Position numbers and translations under genes: made by a program. DNA of 64,000 nt from Calliopsis andreniformis (Eukaryota; Arthropoda; Insecta; Hymenoptera; Andrenidae): contig NC_135069.1 of the NCBI RefSeq assembly GCF_051401765.1, positions 12,246,001-12,310,000 on the forward strand. The letters run 5' to 3'. Of this stretch, positions 14,658-30,400 are shown piece by piece. The number at the start of each line of letters is the position of its first letter. Position 1 is the first letter of the stretch. The notes beneath the pieces are model-generated. The model saw only the letters and a program-made list of their open reading frames with translations. It was not told the origin of the DNA and ran no database searches.

Positions 14658-15477
14658 ATGAAACATAATAATCATAATAATCATAGTAATAACCATATTA
14701 AACCTGGAAACAATCATAATAACCATTATAGTAGCCATAAAACCTATAATAACCATAATAGTTATAGTAATTTGAATGATAATCATAATAACCATACTAT
14801 CAACCATAATAACCGTAGTAATCGTCATTATAAACACAACAATCATAAAAACCGTAGTAATAATCATAAGAATCCTAGCAACAATCATAACAGCCGTAAT
14901 AATCATAGTAACAGTTATACTAACTGTAATAATCACAACAACGTAATAATAAACAGAATTACCATGGAAATAACCTTAGTAATCGTTATTATAGCCATAA
15001 TAACCGTAATAGTCATAATCCCCAGAATAATCTTAGTGATGATCATAATATAGGTCATAATCATACTATGAAACATAATAATCATAATAATCATAATAAT
15101 AACCATAATAAGCCCGGAAAAATTCATAATAACCTTTATAATAGCCATAAAAACCATAATAATCATAATAGCCATAATAATCTGAATGATAATCATAATA
15201 AGCATACTATCAACCATAATAATCATTGTATTCGTCATAATAACCACAACAGACATAAAAATCGTAGTAATAATCATAATAATCCTAGCAGCAATCATAA
15301 TAGCTGTAATAATCATAGTAATAGTTTTACTAACTGTAACAACCATAACATCGTTATTATAAACAGAATTATCATGGAAATAACCTTAATAATCTTTATA
15401 ATAGCCATAATAATCGTGATAGCCATAATCACCAGAATAATCTTAGTGATGACCATAATATTCGTCCAAATCATACT

Positions 15478-18346
15478 ATGAAACATAATAATCATAATAA
15501 TCATAGTAATAACCATATTAAACCTGGAAACAATCATAATAACCATTATAGTAGCCATAAAACCTATAATAACCGTAATAGTCATAATAATTTGAATGAT
15601 AATCATAATAACCATACTATCAACCATTATAACCGTAGTAATCGTCATTATAAACACAACAATCATAAAAACCGTAGTAATAATCATAAGAATCCTAGCA
15701 ACAATCATAACAGCCGTAATAATCATAGTAACAGTTATACTAACTGTAATAATCACAACAACGTAATAATAAACAGAATTACCATGGAAATAACCTTAAT
15801 AATCGTTATTATAGCCACAATAACCGTAATAGTCATAATCACCAGAATGATCTTTGTGGTGACCGTAATATTCGTCATAATCATACTATGAAACATAATA
15901 ATCATAATAATCATAATAATAACCATAATAAACCTGGAAACATTCATAATAACCATTATCATAGCCACAAAAACCATAATAATCATAATAGCCATTATAA
16001 TCTAAAGGATAATCATAATAACCACACTTTCAACCATAATAATCATAGTATTCGTCATAATAACGACAACAATCATAGCAACCGTAATAATAATCATAAT
16101 AATTCTAGCAACAATCATAACAGCTGTAATATTCATAGTAATAGTTTTACTAACTGTAACAACCATAACATCGATTTAATAAACAGAATTATCATGGAAA
16201 TAACCTTAATAATCGTTATTATAGCCACAATAACCGTAATAGTCATAATCACCAGAATGATCTTTGTGGTGACCATAATATTCGTCATAATCATACTATG
16301 AAACATAAAAATCATAATAATCATAATAATAACCATAATAAACCTGGAAACATTCATAATAACCATTATCATAGCCACAAAAACCATAATAATCATAATA
16401 GCCATAATAATCTGAATGATAATCATTCGAACCATACTATCAACCATAATAATCATAGTATTCGTCATAATAACCACAAAAGTCATAAAAATCGTAGTAA
16501 TAATCATAATAATCCTAGCAGCAATCATAATAGCTGTAATAATCATAGTAATAGTTACACTAACTGTAATAATCACAACATCGTTGTAATAAACAGAATT
16601 GCCATGGAAATAACCTTAATAACCGTTATTATAGCCACACTAATCGTAATAGTCTTAATCACCAGAATAATCTTAGTGATGATCTTAATATAGGTCATAA
16701 TCATACTATGAAACATAATAATCATAATAATCATAATAATAACCATAATAAGCCCGGAAAAATTCATAATAACCTTTATAATAGCCATAAAAACCATAAT
16801 AATCATAATAGCCATAATAATCTGAATGATAATCATAATAAGCATACTATCAACCATAATAATCATTGTATTCGTCATAATAACCACAACAGTCATAAAA
16901 ATCGTAGTAATAATCATAATAATCCTAGCAGCAATCATAATAGCTGTAATAATCATAGTAATAGTTTTACTAACTGTAACAACCATAACATCGTTATAAT
17001 AAACAGAATTATCATGGAAATAACCTTAATAATCTTTATAATAGCCATAATAATCGTGATAGCCATAATCACCAGAATAATCTTAGTGATGATCAAAATA
17101 TTTGTCAAAATCATACTATGAAACATAATAATCATAATAATCATAATAATAACCATAATAAACTCGGAAACATTCATAATAACTTTTATAATAGCCAGAA
17201 AAACCATAATAACCATAATAGCCATAATAATCTGAATGATAATCATAGTAAACATACTATCAAAAATAATAATCATAGTATTCGTCATAATAACCACAAC
17301 AGTCATAAAAATCGTAGTAATAATCATAATAATCCTAGCAGCAATCATAATAGCTGTAATAATCATAGTAATAGTTTTACTAACTGTAACAACCATAACA
17401 TCGTTATAATAAACAGAATTATCATGGAAATAACCTTAATAATCGTTATTATAGCTATAATTATCGTAATAAGCATAATCAGCAGAATAATCTTAGAGAT
17501 GATCATAATATTCGTCATAATCATACTATGAAACGTAATAATCATAATAAACATAATAATAACAATAATAGCCCTCGAAAAATCATAAAAAGCATTTTGA
17601 TAGCCATAAAAACCATAATAACCATAATAGCCATAATAATCCAAATGATAATCATAATAACCACACTATCAACCATAATAATCATAGTAATCGTCATTAT
17701 AAACACAACAATCATAACAACAGTAGTAATAATCATAAGAATCCTAGCAACAATCATAACAGCTGTAATAATCCTAGTAATAGTTATACTAACTGTAATA
17801 ATCATAACACCGTAATAATAAACAGAATTATCATGTAAATAACCTTAATAATCGTTATTATAGCTATAATTATCGTAATAGTCATAATCAACAGACTAAT
17901 CTTAGTGATGATCATAATATACGTCATAATCATACTATGAAACATAATAATCATAATAATCATAATAATAACCATAATAAACTTGGAAACATTCATAATA
18001 ACCTTTATAATAGCCATAAAAGCCATAATAATCATAATAGCCATAATAATCCGAATGATAATCATTATAACCATACTATCAACCATAATAATCATAGTAT
18101 TCGTCATAATAACCACAACAGTCATAAAAATCGTAGTAATAATCATAATAATCCTAGTAGCAATCATAATAGCTGTAATAATCATAGTAATAGTTTTACT
18201 AACTGTAACAACAATAACATCGTTATAATAAACAGAATTATCATGGAAATAACCTTAATAATCTTTATAATAGCCATAATAATCGTGATAGCCATAATCA
18301 CCAGAATAATTTTAGTGATGATCAAAATATTTGTCAAAATCATACT
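15478..18346. repeat. Higher-order repeat copy 2 (seven satellite units)
   Basis: This is the partner of 11789-14657 at an offset of +3689 bp. Differences noticed are single bases, for example CATAATAATC at the start of unit 16708 where unit 13019 has CATAATCATC, and ATAGCCAGAAAAACC near 17195 where the partner reads ATAGCCATAAAAACC. Its first part (15478 to about 17020, extending left to 15068) was also copied to 20806-22750. Confidence 0.9.
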
Positions 18347-20805
18347 ATGAAACATAATAATCATAATAATCATAATAATAACCATAATAAACTTGGAAAC
18401 AATCATAATAACTTTTATAATAGCCATAAAAACCATAATAACCATAATAGCCATAATAATCTGAATGATAATCATAGTAACCATACTATCAAAAATAATA
18501 ATCATAGTATTCGTCATAATAACCACAACAGTCATAAAAATCGTAGTAATAATCATAATAATCCTAGCAGCAATCATAATAGCTGTAATAATTATAGTAA
18601 TAGTTTTACTAACTGTAACAACCATAACATCGTTATAATAAACAGAATTATCATGGAAATAACCTTAATAATCGTTATTATAGCTATAATTATCGTAATA
18701 AGCATAATCACCATAATAATCCTAGTGATGATCATAATATTCGTCATAATCATACTATGAAACATAATAATCATAATAAACATAATAATAACAATAATAA
18801 CCCTCGAAAAATCATAAAAACCATTTTGATAGCCATAAAAACCATAATAACCATAATAGCCATAATAATCCAAATGATAATCATAATAACCACACTATCA
18901 ACCATAATAATCATAGTAATCGTCATTATAAACACAACAATCATAAAAACAGTAGTAATAATCATAAGAATCCTAGCAACAATCATAACAGCTGCAATAA
19001 TCCTAGTAATAGTTATACTAACTGTAATAGTCATAACACCGTAATAATAAACAGAATTATCATGGAAATAACCTTAATAATCGTTATTATAGCTATAATT
19101 ATCGTAATAGTCATAATCAACAGACTAATCTTAGTGATGATCATAATATACGTCATAATCATACTATGAAACATAATATTCATAATAATCATAGTAATAA
19201 CCATATTAAACCTGGAAACAATCATAATAACCATTATAATAGCCATAAAAGCTATAATAACCATAATAGCCATAATAATCTGAATGATAATCATAATAAC
19301 CATACTATCAACCATAATAACCATAGTAATCGTCATAATAACCACAAAAGTCATAAAAATCGTAGTAATAATCATAATAATCCTAGCAGCAATCATAATA
19401 GCTGTAATAATCATAGTAATAGTTTTACTAACTGTAACAACCATAACATCGTTATAATAAACAGAATTATCATGGAAATAACCTTAATAATATTTATAAT
19501 AGCCATAATAATCGTGATAGCCATAATCACCAGAATAATCTTAGTGATGATCAACATATTTGTCAAAATCATACTATGAAACATAATAATCATAATAATC
19601 ATAAGAATAACCATAATAAACTTGGAAACATTCATAATAACCTTTATAATAGCCATAAAAGCCATAATAATCATAATAGCCATAATAATAAGAATGATAA
19701 TCATTATAACCATACTATCAACCATAATAATCATAGTATTCGTCATAATAACCACAACAGTCATAAAAATCGTAGTAATAATCATAATAATCCTAGTAGC
19801 AATCATAATAGCTGTAATAATCATAGTAATAGTTTTACTAACTGTAACAACCATAACATCGTTATAATAAACAGAATTATCATGGAAATAACCTTAATAA
19901 TCTTTATAATAGCCATAATAATCGTGATAGCCATAATCACCAGAATAATCTTAGTGATGATCAAAATATTTGTCAAAATCGTACTATGAAACATAATAAT
20001 CATAATAATCATAATAATAACCATAATAAACTTGGAAACAATCATAATAACCTTTATAATAGCCATAAAAACCATAATGATCATAATAGCCATAATATTC
20101 TGAATGATAATCATAATAACCACACTATCAACCATAATAATCATAGTATTCGTCATAATAACCACAACAGTCATAAAAATCGTCGTAATGATCATAATAA
20201 TCCTAGCAGGAATCATAATAGCTGTAATAATCATAGTAATAGTTTTACTAACTGTAACAACCATAACATCGTTATTATAAACAGAATTATCATGGAAATA
20301 ACCTTAATAATCTTTATAATAGCCATAATAATAGTGATAGCCATAATCAACAGAATAATCTTAGTGATGACCATAATATTCGTCCAAATCATACTATGAA
20401 ACATAATAATCATAATAATCATAGTAATAACCATATTAAACCTGGAAACAATCATAATAACCATTATAGTAGCCATAAAACCTATAATAACCGTAATAGT
20501 CATAATAATTTGAATGATAATCATAATAACCATACTATCAACCATTATAACCGTAGTAATCGTCATTATAAACACAACAATCATAAAAACCGTAGTAATA
20601 ATCATAAGAATCCTAGCAACAATCATAACAGCCGTAATAATCATAGTAACAGTTATACTAACTGTAATAATCACAACAACGTAATAATAAACAGAATTAC
20701 CATGGAAATAACCTTAATAATCGTTATTATAGCCACAATAACCGTAATAGTCATAATCACCAGAATGATCTTTGTGGTGACCGTAATATTCGTCATAATC
20801 ATACT

Positions 20806-22750
20806 ATGAAACATAATAATCATAATAATCATAATAATAACCATAATAAGCCCGGAAAAATTCATAATAACCTTTATAATAGCCATAAAAACCATAATAA
20901 TCATAATAGCCATAATAATCTGAATGATAATCATAATAAGCAAACTATCAACCATAATAATCATTGTATTCGTCATAATAACCACAACAGACATAAAAAT
21001 CGTAGTAATAATCATAATAATCCTAGCAGCAATCATAATAGCTGTAATAATCATAGTAATAGTTTTACTAACTGTAACAACCATAACATCGTTATTATAA
21101 ACAGAATTATCATGGAAATAACCTTAATAATCTTTATAATAGCCATAATAATCGTGATAGCCATAATCACCAGAATAATCTTAGTGATGACCATAATATT
21201 CGTCCAAATCATACTATGAAACATAATAATCATAATAATCATAGTAATAACCATATTAAACCTGGAAACAATCATAATAACCATTATAGTAGCCATAAAA
21301 CCTATAATAACCGTAATAGTCATAATAATTTGAATGATAATCATAATAACCATACTATCAACCATTATAACCGTAGTAATCGTCATTATAAACACAACAA
21401 TCATAAAAACCGTAGTAATAATCATAAGAATCCTAGCAACAATCATAACAGCCGTAATAATCATAGTAACAGTTATACTAACTGTAATAATCACAACAAC
21501 GTAATAATAAACAGAATTACCATGGAAATAACCTTAATAATCGTTATTATAGCCACAATAACCGTAATAGTCATAATCACCAGAATGATCTTTGTGGTGA
21601 CCGTAATATTCGTCATAATCATACTATGAAACATAATAATCATAATAATCATAATAATAAACATAATAAACCTGGAAACATTCATAATAACCATTATCAT
21701 AGCCACAAAAACCATAATAATCATAATAGCCATTATAATCTAAAGGATAATCATAATAACCACACTTTCAACCATAATAATCATAGTATTCGTCATAATA
21801 ACGACAACAATCATAGCAACCGTAATAATAATCATAATAATTCTAGCAACAATCACAACAGCTGTAATATTCATAGTAATAGTTTTACTAACTGTAACAA
21901 CCATAACATCGATTTAATAAACAGAATTATCATGGAAATAACCTTAATAATCGTTATTATAGCCACAATAACCGTAATAGTCATAATCACCAGAATGATC
22001 TTTGTGGTGACCATAATATTCGTCATAATCATACTATGAAACATAAAAATCATAATAATCATAATAATAACCATAATAAACCTGGAAACATTCATAATAA
22101 CCATTATCATAGCCACAAAAACCATAATAATCATAATAGCCATAATAATCTGAATGATAATCATTCGAACCATACTATCAACCATAATAATCATAGTATT
22201 CGTCATAATAACCACAAAAGTCATAAAAATCGTAGTAATAATCATAATAATCCTAGCAGCAATCATAATAGCTGTAATAATCATAGTAATAGTTACACTA
22301 ACTGTAATAATCACAACATCGTAGTAATAAACAGAATTGCCATGGAAATAACCTTAATAACCGTTATTATAGCCACACTAATCGTAATAGTCTTAATCAC
22401 CAGAATAATCTTAGTGATGATCTTAATATAGGTCATAATCATACTATGAAACATAATAATCATAATAATCATAATAATAACCATAATAAGCCCGGAAAAA
22501 TTCATAATAACCTTTATAATAGCCATAAAAACCATAATAATCATAATAGCCATAATAATCTGAATGATAATCATAATAAGCATACTATCAACCATAATAA
22601 TCATTGTATTCGTCATAATAACCACAACAGTCATAAAAATCGTAGTAATAATCATAATAATCCTAGCAGCAATCATAATAGCTGTAATAATCATAGTAAT
22701 AGTTTTACTAACTGTAACAACCATAACATCGTTATAATAAACAGAATTAT
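20806..22750. repeat. Higher-order repeat copy 3 (partial)
   Basis: This block corresponds to 15068 to about 17012 at an offset of 5738 bp (14 units minus 2 bp). It carries the same rare CGATTTAATAAAC and CATTCGAACC variants. The match breaks inside the unit at 22446, where the downstream part switches to the TTATTATAGGTATAATTATC type, showing a recombination junction inside a unit. The single unit at 20396 is a further copy of the 11789-type unit. Confidence 0.82.
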
Positions 22751-23265
22751 CATGGAAATAACCTTAATAATCGTTATTATAGGTATAATTATCGTAATAA
22801 GCATAATCACCATAATAATCCTAGTGATGATCATAATATTCGTCATAATCATACTATGAAACATAATAATCATAATAATCATAATAATAACCATAATAAA
22901 CCTGGAACCATTCATAATAACCATTATCATAGCCACAAAAACCATAATAATCATAATAGCCATAATAATCTAAAAGATAATCATAATAACCACACTATCA
23001 ACCATAATAATCATAGTAATCGTCATAATAACGACAACAATCATAGCAATCGTAATAATAATCATAATAATCCTAGTAACAATCATAATAGCCGTAATAA
23101 TCATAGTAATAGTTTTACTAACTGTAATGACCATAACATCGTTGTAATAAACAGAATAGTCATCGAAATAACGTTAATAATCGTTATTATAACCATAATA
23201 AACATAATAAGCATAATCACCATAATAAGCTTAGTGATGATCATAATATTCGTCATAATCATACT

Positions 23266-23675
23266 TGGAACCATAACAATCGTAATAAACACAATGATAA
23301 CCATAATAAGCTTGGAAACAATGATAATAACCATTATAATAGCCATAATATCCATAATGATCATAATAGCCAGAATATTCTGAATGATAATCATAATAAC
23401 CACACTATCAACCATAATAATCATAGTAATCGTCATTATAAACACAACAATCATAAAAACCGTAGTAATAATCATAAGAATCCTAGCAACAATCATAACA
23501 GCCGTAATAATCATAGTAATAGTTTTACTAACTGTAACATCCATAACATCGTTATAATAAACAGAATTATTATGGAAACAACCTTAATAATCGTTATTAT
23601 AGCCACAATAACCGTAATAGTCATAATCACCAGAATGATCTTTGTGGTGACCATAATATTCATCATAATCATACT
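23266..23675. repeat. Divergent satellite unit class with CTTGGAACCATAAC start
   Basis: At the usual unit boundary the motif CTATGAAACATAATAATC is replaced by CTTGGAACCATAACAATCG, and the variable box reads AGCTTGGAAACAATG. The class recurs at about 26943, 27353, 36360, 40868, 47408, 50671, 53131, 55580 and 58030; a relative at about 44547 reads CTAGGAACCATAATAATC. Because the ATG of the boundary is lost, the open frame of the preceding unit is not closed there and runs on, which breaks the otherwise regular stop/start pattern. Confidence 0.83.
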
Positions 23676-24085
23676 ATGAAACATAATAATCATAATAATC
23701 ATAATAATAACCATAATAAACCTGGAAACATTCATAATAACCATTATCATAGCCACAAAAGCCATAATAATCATAATAGCTATAATAATCTAAAGGATAA
23801 TCATAATAACCACACTTTCAACCATAATAATCATAGTAATCGTCATAATAACGACTACAATCATAGCAACCGTAATAATAATCATAATAATTCTAGCAGC
23901 AATCATAATAGCTGTAATATTCATAGTAATAGTTTTACTAACTGTAACAACCATAACATCGATATAATAAACAGAATTATCATGGAAATAACCTTAATAA
24001 TCGTTTTTATAGCCATAATAATCGTAATAGTCATAATCACCAGAATAATCTTAGAGATGATCATAATATTCGTCGGAATCATACT

Positions 24086-24482
24086 ATGAAACGTAATAAT
24101 CATAATAAACATAATAATAACAATAATAACCCTCGGAAAATCATAAAAACCATTTTGATAGTCATAAAAACCATAATAACCATAATAGCCATAATAATCC
24201 AAATGATAATCATAATAACCACACTATCAACCATAATAATCATAGTAATCGTCATTATAAACACAACAATCATAAAAACAGTAGTAATAATCATAAGAAT
24301 CCTAGCAACAATCATAACAGCTGTAATAATCCTAGTAATAGTTATACTAACTGTAATAATCATAACACCGTAATAATAAACAGAATTATCATGGAAATAT
24401 CCTTAATAATCGTTATTATAGCTATAATTATCGTAATAGTCATAATCAACAGACTAATCTTAGTGATGATCATAATCATACT
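24086..24482. repeat. Variant-class satellite unit with an additional 12-bp deletion (397 bp)
   Basis: This unit belongs to the CCCTCGAAAA class but uses CCCTCGGAAAATC and is 397 bp long. Besides the class-specific missing base, the end of the unit lacks ATATACGTCATA near 24474, so GATGATCATAATCATACTATG is directly continuous. The deletion is a multiple of three and is flanked by CATA-type repeats, as expected of slippage. Confidence 0.85.
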
Positions 24483-27400
24483 ATGAAACATAATAATCAT
24501 AATAATCATAGTAATAACCATATTAAACCTGGAAACAATCATAATAACCATTATAATAGCCATAAAAGCTATAATAACCATAATAGCCATAATAATCTGA
24601 ATGATAATCATAATAACCATACTATCAACCATAATAACCATAGTAATCGTCATAATAACCACAACAATCATAAACATCGTAGTAATAATCATAATAATCG
24701 TAGCGACAATCATAATAGCTGTAATAATCATAGTAATAGTTATACTAACTGTAATAATCACAACATCGTAATAATAAACAGAATTGCCATGGAAATAACC
24801 TTAATAACCGTTATTATAGCCACACTAATCGTAATAGTCTTAATCACCAGAATAATCTTAGTGATGACCATAATATACGTCATAATCATACTATGAAACA
24901 TAATAATCATAATAATCATAATAATAACCATAATAAGCCCGGAAACATTCATAATAACCTTTATAATAGCCATAAAAACCATAATAATCATAATAGCCAT
25001 AATAATCTGAATGATAATCATAATAAGCATACTATCAACCATAATAATCATTGTATTCGTCATAATAACCACAACAGACATAAAAATCGTAGTAATAATC
25101 ATAATAATCCTAGCAGCAATCATAATAGCTGTAATAATCATAGTAATAGTTTTACTAACTGTAACAACGATAACATCGTTATAATAAACAGAATTATCAT
25201 GGAAATAACCTTAATAATCTTCATAATAGCCATAATAATCGTGATAGCCATAATCACCAGAATAATTTTAGTGATGATCAAAATATTTGTCAAAATCATA
25301 CTATGAAACATAATAATCATAATAATCATAATAATAACCATAATAAACTTGGAAACATTCATAATAACCTTTATAATAGCCATAAAAGCCATAATAATCA
25401 TAATAGCCCTAATAATCCGAATGATAATCATTATAACCTTAATATCAACCATAATAATCATAGTATTCGTCATAATAACCACAACAGTCATAAAAATCGT
25501 AGTAATAATCATAATAATCCTAGTAGCAATCATAATAGCTGTAATAATCATAGTAATAGTTTTACTAACTGTAACAACCATAACATCGTTATAATAAACA
25601 GAATTATCATGGAAATAACCTTAATAATCTTTATAATAGCCATAATAATCGTGATAGCCATAATCACCAGAATAATATTAGTGATGATCAAAATATTTGT
25701 CAAAATCATACTATGAAACATAATAATCATAATAATCATAAGAATACCCATAATAAACTTGGAAACAATCATAATAACTTTTATAATAGCCATAAAAACC
25801 ATAATAACCATAATAGCCATAATAATCTGAATGATAATCATAGTAAACATACTATCAAAAATAATAATCATAGTATTCGTCATAATAACCACAACAGTCA
25901 TAAAAATCGTAGTAATAATCATAATAATCCTAGCAGCAATCATAATAGCTGTAATAATCATAGTAATAGTTTTACTAACTGTAACAACCATAACATCGTT
26001 ATAATAAACAGAATTATCATGGAAATAACCTTAATAATCTTTATAATAGCCATAATAATCGTGATAGCCATAATCACCAGAATAATCTTAGTGATGATCA
26101 AAATATTTGTCAAAATCATACTATGAAACATAATAATCATAATAATCATAATAATAACCATAATAAACTTGGAAACATTCATAATAACTTTTATAATAGC
26201 CATAAAAACCATAATAACCATAACAACCATAATAATCTGAATGATAATCATAGTAAACATACTATCAAAAATAATAATCATAGTATTCGTCATAATAACC
26301 ACAACAGTCATAAAAATCGTAGTAATAATCATAATAATCCTAGCAGCAATCAAAATAGCTGTAATAATCATAGTAATAGTTTTACTAACTGTAACAACCA
26401 TAACATCGTTATAATAAACAGAATTATCATGGAAATAACCTTAATAATCGTTATTATAGCTATAATTATCGTAATAAGCATAATCACCATAATAATCCTA
26501 GTGATGATCATAATATTCGTCATAATCATACTATGAAACATAATAATCATAATAATCATAATAATAACCATAATAAACCTGGAAACATAAATAATAACCA
26601 TTATCATAGCCACAAAAACCATAATAATCATAATAGCCATAATAATCTAAAAGATAATCATAATAACCACACTATCAACCATAATAATCATAGTAATCGT
26701 CATAATAACGACAACAATCATAGCAATCGTAATAATAATCATAATAATCCTAGCAACAATCATAATAGCCGTAATAATCATAGTAATAGTTTTACTAACT
26801 GTAATGACCATAACATCGTTGTAATAAACAGAATAGTCATCGAAATAACGTTAATAATCGTTATTATAGCCATAATAAACATAATAAGCATAATCACCAT
26901 AATAAGCTTAGTGATGATCATAATATTCGTCATAATCATACTTGGAACCATAACAATCGTACTAAACACAATGATAACCATAATAAGCTTGGAAACAATG
27001 ATAATAACCATTATAATAGCCATAATATCCATAATGATCATAATAGCCAGAATATTCTAAAAGATAATCATAATAACCACACTATCAACCATAATAATCA
27101 TAGTAATCGTCATAATAACGACAACAATCATAGCAATCGTAATAATAATCATAATAATCCTAGCAACAATCATAATAGCCGTAATAATCATAGTAATAGT
27201 TTTACTAACTGTAATGACCATAACATCGTTGTAATAAACAGAATAGTCATCGAAATAACGTTAATAATCGTTATTATAACCATAATAAACATAATAAGCA
27301 TAATCACCATAATAAGCTTAGTGATGATCATAATATTCGTCATAATCATACTTGGAACCATAACAATCGTAATAAACACAATGATAACCATAATAAGCTT

Positions 27401-30400
27401 GGAAACAATGATAATAACCATTATAATAGCCATAATATCCATAATGATCATAATAGCCAGAATATTCTGAATGATAATCATAATAACCACACTATCAACC
27501 ATAATAATCATAGTAATCGTCATTATAAACACAACAATCATAAAAACCGTAGTAATAATCATAAGAATCCTAGCAACAATCATAACAGCCGTAATAATCA
27601 TAGTATTAGTTTTACTAACTGTAACATCCATAACATCGTTATAATAAACAGAATTATTATGGAAACAACCTTAATAATCGTTATTATAGCCACAATAACC
27701 GTAATAGTCATAATCACCAGAATGATCTTTGTGGTGACCATAATATTCATCATAATCATACTATGAAACATAATAATCATAATAATCATAATAATAACCA
27801 TAATAAACCTGGAAACATTCATAATAACCATTATCATAGCCACAAAAACCATAATAATCATAATAGCCATAATAATCTAAAGGATAATCATAATAACCAC
27901 ACTTTCAACCATAATAATCATAGTAATCGTCATAATAACGACAACAATCATAGCAACCGTAATAATAATCATAATGATTCTAGCAACAATCATAATGGCT
28001 GTAATATTCATAGTAATAGTTTTACTAACTGTAACAACCATAACATCGATATAATAAACAGAATTATCATGGAAATAACCTTAATAATCGTTATTATAGC
28101 CATAATAATCGTAATAGTCATAATCACCAGAATAATCTTAGAGATGATCATAATATTCGTCATAATCATACTATGAAACGTAATAATCATAATAAACATA
28201 ATAATAACAATAATAACCCTCGAAAAATCATAAAAACCATTTTGATAGTCATAAAAACCATAATAACCATAATAGCCATAATAATCCAAATGATAATCAT
28301 AATAACCACACTATCAACCATAATAATCATAGTAATCGTCATTATAAACACAACAATCATAAAAACAGTAGTAATAATCATAAGAATCCTAGCAACAATC
28401 ATAACAGCTGTAATAATCCTAGTAATAGTTATACTAACTGTAATAATCATAACACCGTAATAATAAACAGAATTATCATGGAAATATCCTTAATAATCGT
28501 TATTATAGCTATAATTATCGTAATAGTCATAATCAACAGACTAATCTTAGTGATGATCATAATATACGTCATGATCATACTATGAAACATAATAATCATA
28601 ATAATCATAATAATAACCATAATAAACCTGGAAACATTCATAATAACCATTATCATAGCCACAAAAACCATAATAATCATAATAGCCATAATACTCTAAA
28701 GGATAATCATAATAACCACACTTTCAACCATAATAATCATAGTAATCGTCATAATAACGACAACAATCATAGCAACCGTAATAATAATCATAATAATTCT
28801 AGCAACAATCATAATAGCTGTAATATTCATAGTAATAGTTTTACTAACTGTAACAACCATAACATAGATATAATAAACAGAATTATCATGGAAATAACCT
28901 TAATAATCGTTATTATAGCCACAATAACCGTAATAGTCATAATCACCAGAATAATCTTAGTGATGATCATAATATAGGTCATAATCATACTATGAAACAT
29001 AATAATCATAATAATCATAATAATAACCATAATAAGCCCGGAAAAATTCATAATAACCTTTATAATAGCCATAAAAACCATAATAATCATAATAGCCATA
29101 ATAATCTGAATGATAATCATAATAAGCATACTATCAACCATAATAATCATTGTATTCGTCATAATAACCACAACAGACATAAAAATCGTAGTAATAATCA
29201 TAATAATCCTAGCAGCAATCATAATAGCTGTAATAATCATAGCAATAGTTTTACTAACTGTAACAACCATAACATCGATATAATAAACAGAATTATCATG
29301 GAAATAACCTTAATAATCTTTATAATAGCCATAATAATCGTGATAGCCATAATCACCAGAATAATCTTAGTGATGACCAAAATATTTGTCAAAATCATAC
29401 TATGAAACATAATAATCATAATAAACATAATAATAACCATAATAGGCCCGGAAACATTCATAATAACCTTTATAATAGCCATAAAAACCATAATAATCAT
29501 AATAGCCATAATAATCTGAATGATAATCATAATAAGCATACTATCAACCATAATAATCATTGTATTCGTCATAATAACCACAACAGACATAAAAATCGTA
29601 GTAATAATCATAATAATCCTAGCAGCAATCATAATAGCTGTAATAATCATAGTAATAGTTTTACTAACTGTAACAACGATAACATCGTTATAATAAACAG
29701 AATTATCATGGAAATAACCTTAATAATCTTTATAACAGCCATAATAATCGTGATAGCCATAATCACCAGAATAATCTTAGTGATGATCAAAATATTTGTC
29801 AAAATCATACTATGAAACATAATAATCATAATAATCATAATAATAACCATATTAAACTTGGAAACATTCATAATAACCTTTATAATAGCCATAAAAGCCA
29901 TAATAATCATAATAGCCATAATAATCTGAATGATAATGATAGTAAACATACTATCAAAAATAATAATCATTGTATTCGTCATAATAACCACAACAGTCAT
30001 AAAAATCGTAGTAATAATCATAATAATCCTAGTAGCAATCATAATAGCTGTAATAATCATAGTAATAGTTTTACTAACTGTAACAACCATAACATCGTTA
30101 TAATAAACAGAATTATCATGGAAATAACCTTAATAATCTTTATAATAGCCATAATAATCGTGATAGCCATAATCACCAGAATAATCTTAGTGATGATCAA
30201 AATATTTGTCAAAATCATACTATGAAACATAATAATCATAATAATCATAATAATAACCATAATAAACTTGGAAACAATCATAATAACTTTTATAATAGCC
30301 ATAAAAACCATAATAACCATAATAGCCATAATAATCTGAATGATAATCATAGTAAACATACTATCAAAAATAATAATCATAGTATTCGTCATAATAACCA

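Noticed and set aside
22856..23383. 175-codon open frame as a longer, possibly functional version
   Set aside because: It is longer only because the next unit has CTTGGAACC in place of CTATGAAAC, so the usual TGA is missing. It is otherwise ordinary satellite.
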